Positions 8,329-16,942 of a stretch of DNA of 64,000 bases are shown one piece after another. The stretch's first letter is position 1; each line of letters opens with the position of its first letter. This stretch comes from JACMLC01 sp963817025 (lineage in GTDB: Bacteria; Acidobacteriota; Blastocatellia; Pyrinomonadales; Pyrinomonadaceae). The stretch is taken from positions 744,001 to 808,000 of the forward strand of contig CAWFML010000005.1 in NCBI GenBank assembly GCA_963817025.1, given 5' to 3'. The notes below the pieces were generated by a model. The model did no database searches. It had not been told where the DNA came from and was given only the letters and a program-made list of their open reading frames with translations. The position numbers were made by a program, and so were the translations under genes.

Positions 8329-9666
8329 ATGAGATTGCTGATTGCAAACGGTCATCTGGTTGACCCGTCGCAGGGACAAAACGGCGGAAAGAATCTGTTG
8401 CTTGAAGATGGCCGGGTCGCCGGATTGGTGGCGCGCGGTGAAGCCGCGCCCGAAGGCGCGCAGGTCTTTGACGCCACGGGTCTCGTCGTCGCGCCCGGTT
8501 TTATAGACATGCATGTGCACCTGCGCGAACCGGGACAGGAATATAAAGAGACGATTGCTTCCGGCGCAGCGGCGGCAGCAGCGGGCGGCTGGACGAGCGT
8601 CTGCGCGATGCCGAACACAGACCCCATCAACGATAGCCCAGCCGTGACGCGCTTTATTATCGAGCAGGCGGAGCGCGCCGCGATGGCAAACGTCTTTCCC
8701 ATAGGCGCTATCACCAAAGGCTCTGGCGGAACGCAACTGGCGGAGATGGGCGAGATGAAAGCGGCTGGTATCGTCGCCGTTTCGGATGATGGGCGGCCTG
8801 TGCCTTCTGCCGGAATGATGCGTCGCGCGATGGAATATGCGCGTGGCTTTGGCCTGACGGTTGTGGATCACTGCGAAGACCGCTCGCTGGTGGCGGGCGG
8901 CGTGATGCACGAAGGCCGCTGGTCTTTGATCCTGGGACTCAAGGGAATGCCTGCGGCGGCTGAAGAGATGGATGCCGTGCGCGATTGCGCGCTCGCAGAG
9001 TTGACGGGAGCGCGCGTGCATCTGGCGCATGTCTCCACGCGCGGCGCGATTGAAGCAGTCAGGCGGGCAAAGCAGCGCGGACTCTCTGTGACCTGCGAAG
9101 TTGCGCCGCATCACTGGGCCATGACGGACGAAGCCGTCGAAGGCTATGATACGAATACCAAGATGAGTCCGCCCCTGCGTAGCCGCGAGCATGTCGAAGC
9201 GATTATGGAAGCCTTGAAAGACGGCACGATAGACGCTATCGCTACTGACCACGCGCCGCATCATGCCGATGAGAAGGCTCTGGAATACGACCGCGCGCCG
9301 TTTGGCATCACGGGCCTTGAAACAGGCGTCGGCCTTGCTCTTGACCGCCTCGTGCATGAAGGCGTCATCGGCCTTGAGCGTCTGGTAGAGCTGTGTTCGG
9401 TTAATCCTGCGCGGATTTTTAATCTTGAGGGACGCGGCACGCTTGTCAAAGGCGCGTGGGGAGATGTGACCATTCTTGACCCTGAAATGAAGTGGACGTT
9501 TGATGCTGCGCGCTCGGTGTCAAAGAGCCGCAATACTCCCTTTGACGGGTTAACCATGCGCGGCGGAGTGGTCGCCACCATCGTCGCGGGCCGCGTCGTT
9601 TATCGCCATCCTGAATTCACCGCACATGCCATCGAGCGCGCAAGCCAAACGGCAGTCGAATCATGA
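8329..9666 (+). CDS. pyrC: Dihydroorotase
   Basis: Zinc amidohydrolase that cyclises carbamoyl-aspartate to dihydroorotate. It is a 445-residue class I type: PGFIDMHVHLREPGQEYKET supplies the H-x-H metal ligands, VVDHCED and HLAHVSTRGAI give further histidines, and IATDHAPHH (about residue 303) gives the late Asp. The N-terminal LIANGHLVDPSQG and C-terminal VTILDPEMKW complete the composite barrel domain. Its last codon overlaps the next gene by ATGA, indicating translational coupling. Confidence 0.96.
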   Translation: MRLLIANGHLVDPSQGQNGGKNLLLEDGRVAGLVARGEAAPEGAQVFDATGLVVAPGFIDMHVHLREPGQEYKETIASGAAAAAAGGWTSVCAMPNTDPINDSPAVTRFIIEQAERAAMANVFPIGAITKGSGGTQLAEMGEMKAAGIVAVSDDGRPVPSAGMMRRAMEYARGFGLTVVDHCEDRSLVAGGVMHEGRWSLILGLKGMPAAAEEMDAVRDCALAELTGARVHLAHVSTRGAIEAVRRAKQRGLSVTCEVAPHHWAMTDEAVEGYDTNTKMSPPLRSREHVEAIMEALKDGTIDAIATDHAPHHADEKALEYDRAPFGITGLETGVGLALDRLVHEGVIGLERLVELCSVNPARIFNLEGRGTLVKGAWGDVTILDPEMKWTFDAARSVSKSRNTPFDGLTMRGGVVATIVAGRVVYRHPEFTAHAIERASQTAVES

Positions 9667-10694
9667 AGCTGAAGTTTTTTCAGGCAGCTTATCCTTTCTC
9701 TCTGGCTCTCTTCCTCTCTCTTTTCTTTCATGCCGGGTGCGGCAGAAGTAATAAGCAATCAACTAATCCTGCCGGTCAGAAAACGAAAGCGCAACAGCAG
9801 GCAGACGCGTTGGGGAAACCTGAGATAGCTCCGCTGCTCGATGCTATGGAAGCGATTAAGCCTATGCACAAGCTGATGGGCGAGCCGCTGCCGGGTGACT
9901 GGCTCGAAACGCAGCCCGAAGCGGGCCAAACCTTTGTCGAATATCTCAAGAGCGACCCGGTGACGCCGCGCGACGATAGGCGCATCCTCTACATCCAGCC
10001 TTTGGGCCAATTCACACCGACAGAGCGGAAGATAGTCAACCTCACAGCAGACTACATGGGCCGCTTCTTTAATCTGCCCGTGAAAATTTTAGAGGACGTG
10101 CCGCTCAGCGTTATTCCCGCAGAAAAGCGACGCGCGACGCCTTTTTATTACCGGGTGAATTACGGCGGGCGCAAAAGACGCGCGGAACAGATTTTGACGG
10201 GGTATATCCTCAACGAAGTTTTGCGTCCCAAACTGCCCGAAGATGCGACGGCTCTGATTGCTTTTACAGCCTCCGATTTGTGGCCGGGAGACGACTGGAA
10301 TTATCTGTTCGGCCAAGCCTCTTTGCGCGACAGGGTAGGCGTCTGGTCCATACATCGTTTAGGCAACCCGGATGCGAGCGGGGAGGATTACCTGCTCTGC
10401 CTGCTGCGGACTATGAAGTTGGCGACGCATGAGACCGGACACATGTTCTCGATGCAGCATTGCACCAAATACGAGTGCAACATCAGCGGGACTAATCATC
10501 TGGGAGAGACAGACCGCCGCCCCCTCGATGTCTGCCCGGAATGCATGGCTAAGGTCTGCTGGGCGACTCAGACAGACCCGCGCGCACGCTTTGAGAAGCT
10601 GGCGGAATTTTGTCAGGCGCAAGGGTTGATGTCAGAACAAAAATTCTTCGAGGACTCAATCAAAGCTCTGAAGGATTATCAATATAGCTATTAG
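9663..10694 (+). CDS. Archaemetzincin-like zinc peptidase, predicted lipoprotein
   Basis: The N-terminus has a hydrophobic signal ending in FHAGC, a likely lipobox, so the protein is probably membrane-anchored on the periplasmic side. The C-terminal third has HETGHMFSMQHC (about residues 258-269) followed by CxxxxC and a further CPEC, the arrangement of family M54: HExxHxxGxxHC with four structural cysteines. One feature is off: the family's glycine before the third His is Ser here (FSMQH) and the Met-turn is not obvious. At 343 residues it is longer than stand-alone archaemetzincins (about 180-200) because of an extra N-terminal domain of unknown role. It overlaps the pyrC stop by 4 nt, an unusual companion for a pyrimidine operon. 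Confidence 0.75.
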   Translation: MKLKFFQAAYPFSLALFLSLFFHAGCGRSNKQSTNPAGQKTKAQQQADALGKPEIAPLLDAMEAIKPMHKLMGEPLPGDWLETQPEAGQTFVEYLKSDPVTPRDDRRILYIQPLGQFTPTERKIVNLTADYMGRFFNLPVKILEDVPLSVIPAEKRRATPFYYRVNYGGRKRRAEQILTGYILNEVLRPKLPEDATALIAFTASDLWPGDDWNYLFGQASLRDRVGVWSIHRLGNPDASGEDYLLCLLRTMKLATHETGHMFSMQHCTKYECNISGTNHLGETDRRPLDVCPECMAKVCWATQTDPRARFEKLAEFCQAQGLMSEQKFFEDSIKALKDYQYSY

Positions 10695-10711
10695 CGAATG
10701 AGTATGACATG

Positions 10712-10792
10712 ATGCGCCCTCGCTGACGGTCGGGCTACTGCCCCGGAGGTTACAGTAGCGGGGCAGTAGCCCGACCGTCAGCGAGGGCGCAT
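10712..10792. repeat. Perfect 33-bp inverted repeat
   Basis: Positions 10712-10744 and 10760-10792 are exact reverse complements, separated by 15 nt. The sequence is GC-rich (core CTGACGGTCGGGCTACTGCC) and lacks a T-tract. It lies 18 nt past the peptidase stop. The perfection of both arms suggests a recently dispersed element rather than a simple terminator. Confidence 0.85.
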
Positions 10793-10836
10793 GCAATTGC
10801 AATCCACTATAGAAAGATGGCAAAAGGAAAGACAGT

Positions 10837-10932
10837 TTCCCGCAAAGGCGCAAAGGCGCAAAGGAATCCGCCAAGCAATCATTCAAGATAGATAATAGCT
10901 CAACACCTTTGCGCCTTTGCGCCTTTGCGGGA
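10837..10932. repeat. Hairpin element, GCAAAGGCGC family (B1)
   Basis: Tandem GCAAAGGC units (10836-10863) face GCCTTTGC units (10907-10932) over a loop of about 43 nt. It sits in the convergent gap between the metallopeptidase and the glycine-zipper gene. Confidence 0.85.
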
Positions 10933-11021
10933 GCTTCTTTCGCGCTGTGCTGGAGAGATGTCGGATTTTCACATTGACTCACTACCAATCGGTTCTGAAC
11001 CTGTCTATTAATAGAAGAAAA

Positions 11022-11055
11022 GCCCGTTGCGCTCTCCCCTTCGCAACGGGCCTTT
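11022..11055. terminator. Intrinsic terminator-like hairpin
   Basis: GCCCGTTGCG (11022-11031) pairs with CGCAACGGGC (11042-11051), with A-rich sequence before and a short T-run after. It could work in both directions in this convergent gap. Confidence 0.65.
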
Positions 11056-11113
11056 CTATACGGTCGCTCGCTTACGTAATGACAGGGGCGACCGGTCTCA
11101 TTAGATTATTGGG

Positions 11114-11153
11114 GGAAGCCCGCCCGCGCTCTCCCCTTCGCTTGCGGGCTTCC
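11114..11153. terminator. Second hairpin sharing the loop of the first
   Basis: GGAAGCCCGC (11114-11123) pairs with GCGGGCTTCC (11144-11153). Its loop carries GCGCTCTCCCCTTCGC, the same 16 nt as in the hairpin at 11022. A third weaker stem (CGGTCGC with GCGACCG, about 11060-11095) lies between them. Confidence 0.6.
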
Positions 11154-11196
11154 TCCAATCGGCAACCCCGATAGGGATGCCGATCTTGTTAAAACT

Positions 11197-11916
11197 TTAG
11201 CGGACGTTAGCCACCGGCAGAGAGAGTCTCTGGTTGAGAATCACTCCAAACTCCGTGCCGGGTTCGACCACCGCTTCTTTGCCTTTTGAAAAGTACGCGC
11301 CTGCCACGCCGAGACCTGCGCCGATGCCAGCCCCTATGCCCGCGCCTTTGCCGCCGCCTGCGATCGCTCCGATGAGCGCGCCCGCCGCAGCGCCGCCGCC
11401 TATAAAGACCACATTGCGCTTGGTGGATGAACTGCCGGTGACCTGACCCTCATCGTCATAAGTCACAGACTCGCCTGAACCTTCTGTCAAAGAACCGTTG
11501 AGCGCACGCGACGAGCCGTTGGGAAGTCTGAGCGCAGTGAAACTGACGCCGAGCATGCCTGCCTTGCTCTTGCGCGCGGCCTTTTTAACTTCCGTCACGC
11601 GCCCGACGATGATGCTGCCCGCCGGAATCACTTCGAGTCCGCTCGCGTAAACAGGGTCAACCGTCGTAGTCGTAAAGGTATCGCCGACGCGCGCATTCGC
11701 AGAACTGATTTTTTCATTCATCCGCACGCGTATCGTCTGGCCCGCTTCGACCGTGTAATACCTCGGCGCAGACTGCACAGCAGCCGGACGCGTGTAACGC
11801 CCTGTGCGCGGGCGACGCTTCTGCGCTGCCGCCGGAATAACGCTGACCGCCAACAGAGCCGCGAGCGCCACGCTGCTAAAAATCTTTTGTGCCAACTTAT
11901 GATTATTTCTGGTCAT
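11197..11916 (-). CDS. Glycine-zipper exported protein
   Basis: A 239-residue protein with a signal peptide ending near AAAQ (KIFSSVALAALLAVSVIPAAAQ). The mid part is a beta-rich domain with PAGSIIVGRVTEVKKA, resembling domains that set surface or type IV secretion-like barrels. A glycine-zipper stretch (GGGAAAGALIGAIAGGGKGA, about residues 185-215) probably inserts in or packs against membrane. The ATG at 11916 has GGAGG 9-10 nt upstream and is preferred over an upstream in-frame start. The gene at 52600 has the same domain order, so the two are paralogues in one genome. Function unknown. Confidence 0.75.
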   Translation of the reverse strand: MTRNNHKLAQKIFSSVALAALLAVSVIPAAAQKRRPRTGRYTRPAAVQSAPRYYTVEAGQTIRVRMNEKISSANARVGDTFTTTTVDPVYASGLEVIPAGSIIVGRVTEVKKAARKSKAGMLGVSFTALRLPNGSSRALNGSLTEGSGESVTYDDEGQVTGSSSTKRNVVFIGGGAAAGALIGAIAGGGKGAGIGAGIGAGLGVAGAYFSKGKEAVVEPGTEFGVILNQRLSLPVANVR

Positions 11917-12196
11917 GATAATGAATCCTCCGTGTTCCGTTGACTGACACGCCATCGCGTATATCGTCAGTCGGATAAAGCTATGGCAATGTCCGTGCCA
12001 CTTTGCGGACGAATCCGGGCCTTACTTCATAAAGCCAGTTATTTGGGAATTTAGAGGGAACTGTGGAATGTTGCCGCCTGTTTGCAAGAGCATCGGCAAT
12101 CAACCATGTGCGCGAGTGCGAATGTGCTTTGCACGATATGGTGTGAGAGATAAAAAGCGAGAGGCCATTGCTGACCTCTCGCTTCTTGAATAACAC

Positions 12197-12282
12197 TGGT
12201 ACCGGGGGCGGGACTCGAACCCGCACGGCCTTGCGACCAACGGATTTTAAGTCCGTCGCGTATACCATTCCGCCACCCCGGC
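12197..12282 (-). tRNA. tRNA-Leu (anticodon UAA), CCA encoded
   Basis: Read on the minus strand, the gene begins GCCGGGGTGGCGGAATGG and ends GTTCGAGTCCCGC then CCCCGGTACCA. The acceptor GCCGGGG pairs with CCCCGGT (first pair G-U). The anticodon loop CTTAAAA has TAA in the middle, and a long variable arm, as expected for class II tRNA-Leu, lies before the T arm. The 3' CCA is encoded. Length is 86 nt. Confidence 0.95.
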
Positions 12283-12433
12283 ACGGGCGAGAAGATAACA
12301 CGGCCAGCGCGCTCGCAACAAATCTTCGTGTTCTTTTCTTGCCACAAATCTTCGCGCTCTTTTTAAGGATGCAATGTTAAAATGAGCTTGCTACAATAAC
12401 GTGCAAACTTAGACGGACATACAAGCGAGGGTT

Positions 12434-12931
12434 ATGACTGAAGAGCAGGAAGTTTTTCTGAAGCATATACAGAAAGCCGGTCTCAAACGCACGGCGCAGC
12501 GCGATCTCATCTTGGAGGTCTTTCTGCGCACAGAGAAACATCTCTCCAGCGAAGACCTGTACAGGCTAGTGCAGCAGGAAGACCCGAACATCGGCCAGAC
12601 GACAGTGTACCGGACGCTCAAACTCCTGACGGAAGCGGGACTGGCGCGCGAGGTGCGCTTTGGCGACGGGCGCACGCATTACGAGCACAACTATAAACAC
12701 CAGCATCACGACCACATGATCTGCACGGAGTGCGGCCAGATTATAGAGTTCTATTCCGCTGAGCTTGAGGCGATACAGGATGCGATGGCTGCGAAGTTCA
12801 AGTTTGAGCCGACGCAGCACTCCCTGCGTATCTTCGGCCTGTGTGTGAATTGCAGCCGCGACGCCGCCAATAAAAGAACCGAAGGGGCCGCGCAGCCGCG
12901 CGTGAGGCTTGCCAGCGCGCTTGATAAATAA
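12434..12931 (+). CDS. Fur-family metal-responsive repressor
   Basis: Winged-helix DNA-binding dimer of the ferric uptake regulator family. The DNA-binding half contains LKRTAQRDLILEVF and the recognition helix region QTTVYRTLKLLTEAGL. The dimerisation half contains HQHHDHMICTECGQIIEF (about residues 90-107), with the His-rich regulatory site and first CxxC, and a second CxxC in GLCVNC (structural zinc). Fur, PerR and Zur cannot be told apart from these motifs. The C-terminal tail (about 25 residues) is basic and poorly conserved in appearance. A role over feoAB, 10 kb away, is possible. Confidence 0.9.
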   Translation: MTEEQEVFLKHIQKAGLKRTAQRDLILEVFLRTEKHLSSEDLYRLVQQEDPNIGQTTVYRTLKLLTEAGLAREVRFGDGRTHYEHNYKHQHHDHMICTECGQIIEFYSAELEAIQDAMAAKFKFEPTQHSLRIFGLCVNCSRDAANKRTEGAAQPRVRLASALDK

Positions 12932-13106
12932 AGTGGCCGCAAGCAAAGGGTAAGCCTGCGGCGCGGAAGTTTTCGGCGGAAACTTTGACCTCTTTCCTTT
13001 TGCCCTTTCTCTTTTTTAGGTGTAATTTCCTGAACAGTCATCCCCGTCAATAAAATCTATCTCGAACATGCGTTGCACGTGCGTGCCGTAAAGGTGAGAA
13101 CCGAAA

Positions 13107-13694
13107 ATGAGTGTGGACATCAAATTTGAGCCGGAGGGAAATCAAGGCATCGTCGCCGAAGGGACATATCTGTGGGAGGCCGCCAAGCGTCTCGGCGTGC
13201 GTTTGCCAGCCGAGTGTGAAGGACGCGGTGAATGCGATACCTGCGCGGTGATTGTCAAAGAGGGCGCGACTCTGCTCTCGTCTCTGACGGAGGCCGAACG
13301 CGTGCGTCTCAGCCCCGAACGACTCGCCTCCGGCGAGCGGCTTGCCTGTCAGGCGAAGGTCGAGCATGGCGGCGAACTGGTGTTGGTTCCGGTGCCTGTC
13401 ACGGAACGCAAGGAGACGACCGAAGAAACCGTCAAAGATTTTCGCAAGGATTTTCGTGAGATGCCTTTGCAGCGCAAGCTTTCGACGCTGGTCGAGCTGG
13501 AAGCTGTCACGGCTTTTGAAACTCTGGGAACGATTGCCAGCCTGCCTTTCACCATCGGCGAGAAAGTGATGGATTTGATGGCGGGCTTTGGCCGCAACCT
13601 GAGCAAGCGCGAACGCGAAGAGCGCAGGCCCGCTGAGCATCGCTCGGAAACTGCGCCGGATGAGAAGCCTGTGGCGGAGTCTCCACAGGAATGA
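13107..13694 (+). CDS. 2Fe-2S ferredoxin-like protein
   Basis: The N-terminal about 90 residues form a plant-type 2Fe-2S fold: ECEGRGECDTCAV gives C-x5-C-x2-C and LACQAKV gives the fourth cysteine (about residues 36, 42, 45 and 80). The remaining about 100 residues are charged and helical, with no recognised domain and an acidic/basic tail (KREREERRPAEH). Such proteins carry electrons; the partner is not evident. The gene overlaps the next by 4 nt (ATGA). Confidence 0.8.
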   Translation: MSVDIKFEPEGNQGIVAEGTYLWEAAKRLGVRLPAECEGRGECDTCAVIVKEGATLLSSLTEAERVRLSPERLASGERLACQAKVEHGGELVLVPVPVTERKETTEETVKDFRKDFREMPLQRKLSTLVELEAVTAFETLGTIASLPFTIGEKVMDLMAGFGRNLSKREREERRPAEHRSETAPDEKPVAESPQE

Positions 13695-14071
13695 GCGGCG
13701 AGAATGCGCTCATCGGCGACAGCTCCATGCACAGCGGGAGCGAGGCGTCGCCGGGCGGCGGCTTCTATCGCCACCGGCTGACGATTCGATTCACCAACGG
13801 CGAGACTCTGATTTACACGGTCATCGAACCTGTGCATGCCGAAGACCTTTCGGCCACCGTGCGCTTTGTCGTCATTACCTCTTATCTTTGCGAATCGCCG
13901 GAACAGTGCACAGAGATAGTCTTGCTCAATCTCAACGACGTTTCATATATCAAGTGCGAGCACGTGACGGAAGAAGAGTTGGAGCGCGAGGCCACTACGC
14001 GCCGCGAAGCGGAACTGCGTAACAATACTCTTGGCACCCAGCAAAGCCTCTCGCGCATCGGTTTTATCTGA
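13691..14071 (+). CDS. Hypothetical protein coupled to the ferredoxin gene
   Basis: A 126-residue protein not recognised as any family. A predicted beta-rich core (YRHRLTIRFTNGETLIYTVI, FVVITSYLC, IVLLNLNDVSYIKCEHV) is followed by a charged helical tail (TEEELEREATTRREAEL). There is no signal peptide or membrane segment, so it is probably cytosolic. The start overlaps the stop of the 2Fe-2S gene by 4 nt, indicating translational coupling and perhaps a shared task. Three cysteines are present but in no metal-binding pattern. Confidence 0.7.
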   Translation: MSGENALIGDSSMHSGSEASPGGGFYRHRLTIRFTNGETLIYTVIEPVHAEDLSATVRFVVITSYLCESPEQCTEIVLLNLNDVSYIKCEHVTEEELEREATTRREAELRNNTLGTQQSLSRIGFI

Positions 14072-14114
14072 AACGCCGGGATCGTGCTGTGGCAATTCTT
14101 CCCGCTGGCGGGAA

Positions 14115-15173
14115 ATGATTCTTAATTACAAGCTGATGCAAACTCAATCATCTCTAAAAGCATTTCCGGCTTCACAAATAAAGAACGTGCGCGCCACATT
14201 TTTGCTGCCGCTGGCCTGCCTCTTCCTCTTTGCGTCTAGCAGTTGCCGCGACCAGCCCGCGCCGAATCAGAACACAGTGCCGCAGCCTTCCGCTTCAACG
14301 ACTCCCACTGTGGCCTTTGACGGCCAGCGCGCCTTTGAGCATGTGCGCAAACAGGTCGAGTTTGGCCCGCGTCCGGCAGGCTCTGCCGAGCTGGCAAAGA
14401 CGCGCGAGTACATGGTCAAGGAATTAGGCTCATACGGGTTGAATGTGACGACGGATGAATGGACGCCGCAGACTCCTGTCGGCCCGCGCAAAATGGTCAA
14501 CGTGACAGCCGAATTGCCGGGAGAATCAAGCGAAGTAATCATCATCTCAAGCCACTACGATACGAAGCTGATTAAAGAATTTCGTTTCGTCGGAGCCAAC
14601 GACGGCGGCTCTTCGACAGGCGCGCTGATGGAGCTTGCGCGCGTGCTCGCAGAACGCAAGCAGAAGCCGCGCTATACATACTGGTTCGTTTTCTTTGACG
14701 GCGAAGAAGCTTTTTGTAAAGAGTGGGACGAGTGTAAAAACAACGGCTCGCCGGATAACACTTACGGCAGCCGCCGTTTTGTAGAGCAGCTCAAGAGCAA
14801 AGGCGAGGTGCAGCGCGTGCGTACGATGGTGCTGCTGGACATGGTCGGCTACACTTTGCTTGAGTTCGGGCGCGACGGCGAATTGAGCACGAAGTGGCTG
14901 GTGGACGCGATCTGGAACACGGCCCGCGAGCTTGGTTACAGCAAGTATTTCGTTGAGAGAGAAGAAGGCGTCGGCGGCGACGATCACGAGCCGTTCCTGC
15001 GCGCAGGCATTGATGCTGTGGACATCATACAGCTTTCGACCTATTGCTGCTGGCACGAGCCGACTGACACGCTCGATAAAATATCTCCGCAGACTTTGAA
15101 AATCGTCGGCGACGTGGTTCTTGCCAGTCTCCCGCGCATAGAGCAGCGTCTGGCGAGCAAGAGCGGCGGCTAA
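14115..15173 (+). CDS. M28-type metallopeptidase / glutaminyl-cyclase-like lipoprotein
   Basis: About 352 residues from the ATG at 14115 (14136 is possible; an earlier TTG at 14031 lies inside the preceding gene). The signal sequence ends in LFLFASSSC, a lipobox-like end. The M28 zinc ligands are visible in order: SSHYDTK (His), GANDGGSS (Asp), DGEEAF (Glu pair), LLDMVGY (Asp) and WHEPTDT (His). The layout FGPRPAGS, then DGEEAF with a downstream W and YGSRRFVEQL, resembles glutaminyl-peptide cyclotransferases, which cyclise N-terminal Gln to pyroglutamate, as much as aminopeptidases. An insert FCKEWDEC could form a disulphide in the periplasm. Which activity it has cannot be settled from sequence alone. 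Confidence 0.85.
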   Translation: MILNYKLMQTQSSLKAFPASQIKNVRATFLLPLACLFLFASSSCRDQPAPNQNTVPQPSASTTPTVAFDGQRAFEHVRKQVEFGPRPAGSAELAKTREYMVKELGSYGLNVTTDEWTPQTPVGPRKMVNVTAELPGESSEVIIISSHYDTKLIKEFRFVGANDGGSSTGALMELARVLAERKQKPRYTYWFVFFDGEEAFCKEWDECKNNGSPDNTYGSRRFVEQLKSKGEVQRVRTMVLLDMVGYTLLEFGRDGELSTKWLVDAIWNTARELGYSKYFVEREEGVGGDDHEPFLRAGIDAVDIIQLSTYCCWHEPTDTLDKISPQTLKIVGDVVLASLPRIEQRLASKSGG

Positions 15174-15192
15174 CAGAGCAAGTCAGAAGGCG

Positions 15193-15286
15193 TAAGGATG
15201 AAGGATGAAGAGCATGCTATTGAAGATGAATGCTTCATGTCAGGACAGCATGCCTTTCATCATTCCGCCTTCATCCTTCATCCTTG
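15193..15286. repeat. Hairpin element, AAGGATG family (C1)
   Basis: AAGGATGAAGGATGAA at 15194-15209 faces TTCATCCTTCATCCTT at about 15270-15285, with an inner GCATGC pair (AGCATGCTAT and CAGCATGCC). It lies 20 nt after the M28 gene stop. Confidence 0.8.
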
Positions 15287-15304
15287 CTTTTCATTAGGAG
15301 GCAA

Positions 15305-15748
15305 ATGATGCTCAAGGCTTCGGACATACTTGTGCCGGTGGATTTTTCTCCGACCTCTTTGAATGCCGTGCGCGCCGCCGCGATTATCGCCGCGCCGGAT
15401 GGCGACCTGACCCTGCTGCACGTCATCAACGAGGATTTCATCAACGATGCGGTCGCAGCTTCTCTGGGAAACACGGATGAGATTACGCAGAGATTGCGCG
15501 AGCGCGCGGAGCTTGATTTCGCCTCGATGCTGGAAGGCATCGAGATTGAAGGCGTGAACATCGAGCGCATGATCGTCGTCGGCGCTCCTTTCGTCGAGAT
15601 TTTGAAAATCGCCCGTGACCTCGATCTGCCAATGATTGTGATGGGCGTGCGCGGACGCTCAACCCCGCCCGAAGAATTGTTGTTCGGCTCGACGGCGGAG
15701 AAAGTCCTGCGCGGCTCGCGCGTGCCAGTGCTTTGCATACCCTTTTGA
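15305..15748 (+). CDS. Universal stress protein (UspA family)
   Basis: A single 147-residue Usp domain. The N-terminal strand ILVPVDFSPTS contains the usual Asp, and LLHVINEDF follows. The nucleotide-binding signature is VMGVRGRSTPPEELLFGSTAEKV; its G-x2-G-x10-GS spacing is one residue longer than the usual G-x2-G-x9-G(S/T), so ATP binding is likely but not certain. The ATG at 15305 has a perfect AGGAGG 5 nt upstream, which decides the start. The leuB-like gene follows after 19 nt. Confidence 0.9.
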   Translation: MMLKASDILVPVDFSPTSLNAVRAAAIIAAPDGDLTLLHVINEDFINDAVAASLGNTDEITQRLRERAELDFASMLEGIEIEGVNIERMIVVGAPFVEILKIARDLDLPMIVMGVRGRSTPPEELLFGSTAEKVLRGSRVPVLCIPF

Positions 15749-15767
15749 GTGTAGGATTTTTTTATAG

Positions 15768-16835
15768 ATGACTGAAGAGAAGAAAAGAATCGCCGTCATT
15801 CCCGGCGACGGCATCGGGCCTGAAGTAATCGCGGAAGCAGTCGCCTTGCTTGAAAGCCTGCGCGAAACGCATGGCGTCGAGCTTGAGTTCAAGCATTTCG
15901 ATTGGGGCGCGGATAAATATTTGAGTGAAGGCATCAGCTTGCCCGAAGGCGCGCTCGAAATGCTGGCGCGAGATTTCGATGCCATTCTCTCAGGAGCTTT
16001 TGGCGACCCGCGAGTGGAAACAAATAAGCATGCTGAAGATATTTTAATGGGCATGCGGCGCGGCTTAGACCTGTATATCAATCTCAGGCCGGTGCGGCTG
16101 CACGCGGCTCATCTCACGCCTTTGCGTGACCGCACGATGGAAGAGATTGATTTCGTAGTCTTCCGCGAGAACACAGAGGGAGCTTACTGCGGCGCGGGCG
16201 GCTTTCTCAAAAAAGGAACGCCGGATGAAATCGCCACGCAGGAAGAACTGAATACGCGGCGCGGCGTCGAACGAATCATCGTCGCGGCTTTTGAGTACGC
16301 ACGCGCGCACGAGAGAGGCAAAGTGACGATGGCTGACAAATCCAACGTCCAGCGTTTCGGCGGAGACCTCTGGCAGCGCACGTTCAAAGAGGTCGCGGCG
16401 CGCTACCCGGAGATCGAAGCCAACCATCAATACGCGGATGCGATGACGATGTACATGGTGCTGCAACCGGAGCAATATGAAGTGATCGTCACCAATAATT
16501 TGTTCGGAGACATCATGACAGACCTCGGCGCGGCGCTACAGGGTGGCCTCGGCCTCGCCGCGTCCGGCAATATTCATCCGGGCCACGTCTCTCTCTTTGA
16601 GCCTGTGCACGGCAGCGCGCCGCCTCTGGCCGGCAAAGGAGTCGCCAATCCGGTTGGCTCTATTCTGACTGCGGCGATGATGCTAGAATATCTTGGCTAC
16701 GACGCGGCGAGCCGTGCCGTGGAAAAGGCCGTCCGCAAAAGCATAGAGGACAAGCAGACCACGCGCGACCTCGGCGGCACGCTTTCGACGGCAGAAGCCG
16801 GTGCAGCCATCCGGCAGAGACTTAAGGAAGCTTAA
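15768..16835 (+). CDS. leuB: 3-isopropylmalate dehydrogenase-like (isocitrate/isopropylmalate family)
   Basis: NAD(P)-dependent beta-decarboxylating dehydrogenase. It has IAVIPGDGIGPEVI at the N-terminus, LRPVRLHA with the substrate arginine, FRENTEGAYCGAGG, DKSNV with the catalytic Lys region, NNLFGDIMTDLGAALQGGLG with the metal aspartates, and EPVHGSAPPLAGKGVANP. At 355 residues it fits LeuB or related tartrate/homoisocitrate enzymes; no other leucine gene is nearby, so the substrate is inferred from family resemblance. Confidence 0.85.
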   Translation: MTEEKKRIAVIPGDGIGPEVIAEAVALLESLRETHGVELEFKHFDWGADKYLSEGISLPEGALEMLARDFDAILSGAFGDPRVETNKHAEDILMGMRRGLDLYINLRPVRLHAAHLTPLRDRTMEEIDFVVFRENTEGAYCGAGGFLKKGTPDEIATQEELNTRRGVERIIVAAFEYARAHERGKVTMADKSNVQRFGGDLWQRTFKEVAARYPEIEANHQYADAMTMYMVLQPEQYEVIVTNNLFGDIMTDLGAALQGGLGLAASGNIHPGHVSLFEPVHGSAPPLAGKGVANPVGSILTAAMMLEYLGYDAASRAVEKAVRKSIEDKQTTRDLGGTLSTAEAGAAIRQRLKEA

Positions 16836-16840
16836 AGGGA

Positions 16841-16931
16841 AGATTTGAAATTCAAGATTTGAGACTTACGAAATACAGGATTTTTTTTTAGCTTGCTTTT
16901 CATCGCAAATCTTAAACTTCAAATCTCAAAT
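16841..16931. repeat. Hairpin element, GAAATTT family (G1)
   Basis: AGATTTGAAATTCAAGATTT at 16841-16860 faces CAAATCTTAAACTTCAAATC at about 16906-16925. The left arm starts 5 nt past the preceding stop; the right arm ends 11 nt before the next ATG. Confidence 0.75.
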
Positions 16932-16942
16932 GCAATAACCGT

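Noticed and set aside
8293..9357. Long minus-strand frame opposite pyrC
   Set aside because: It is composed of His/Arg-rich translation of the opposite strand; pyrC is unambiguous.
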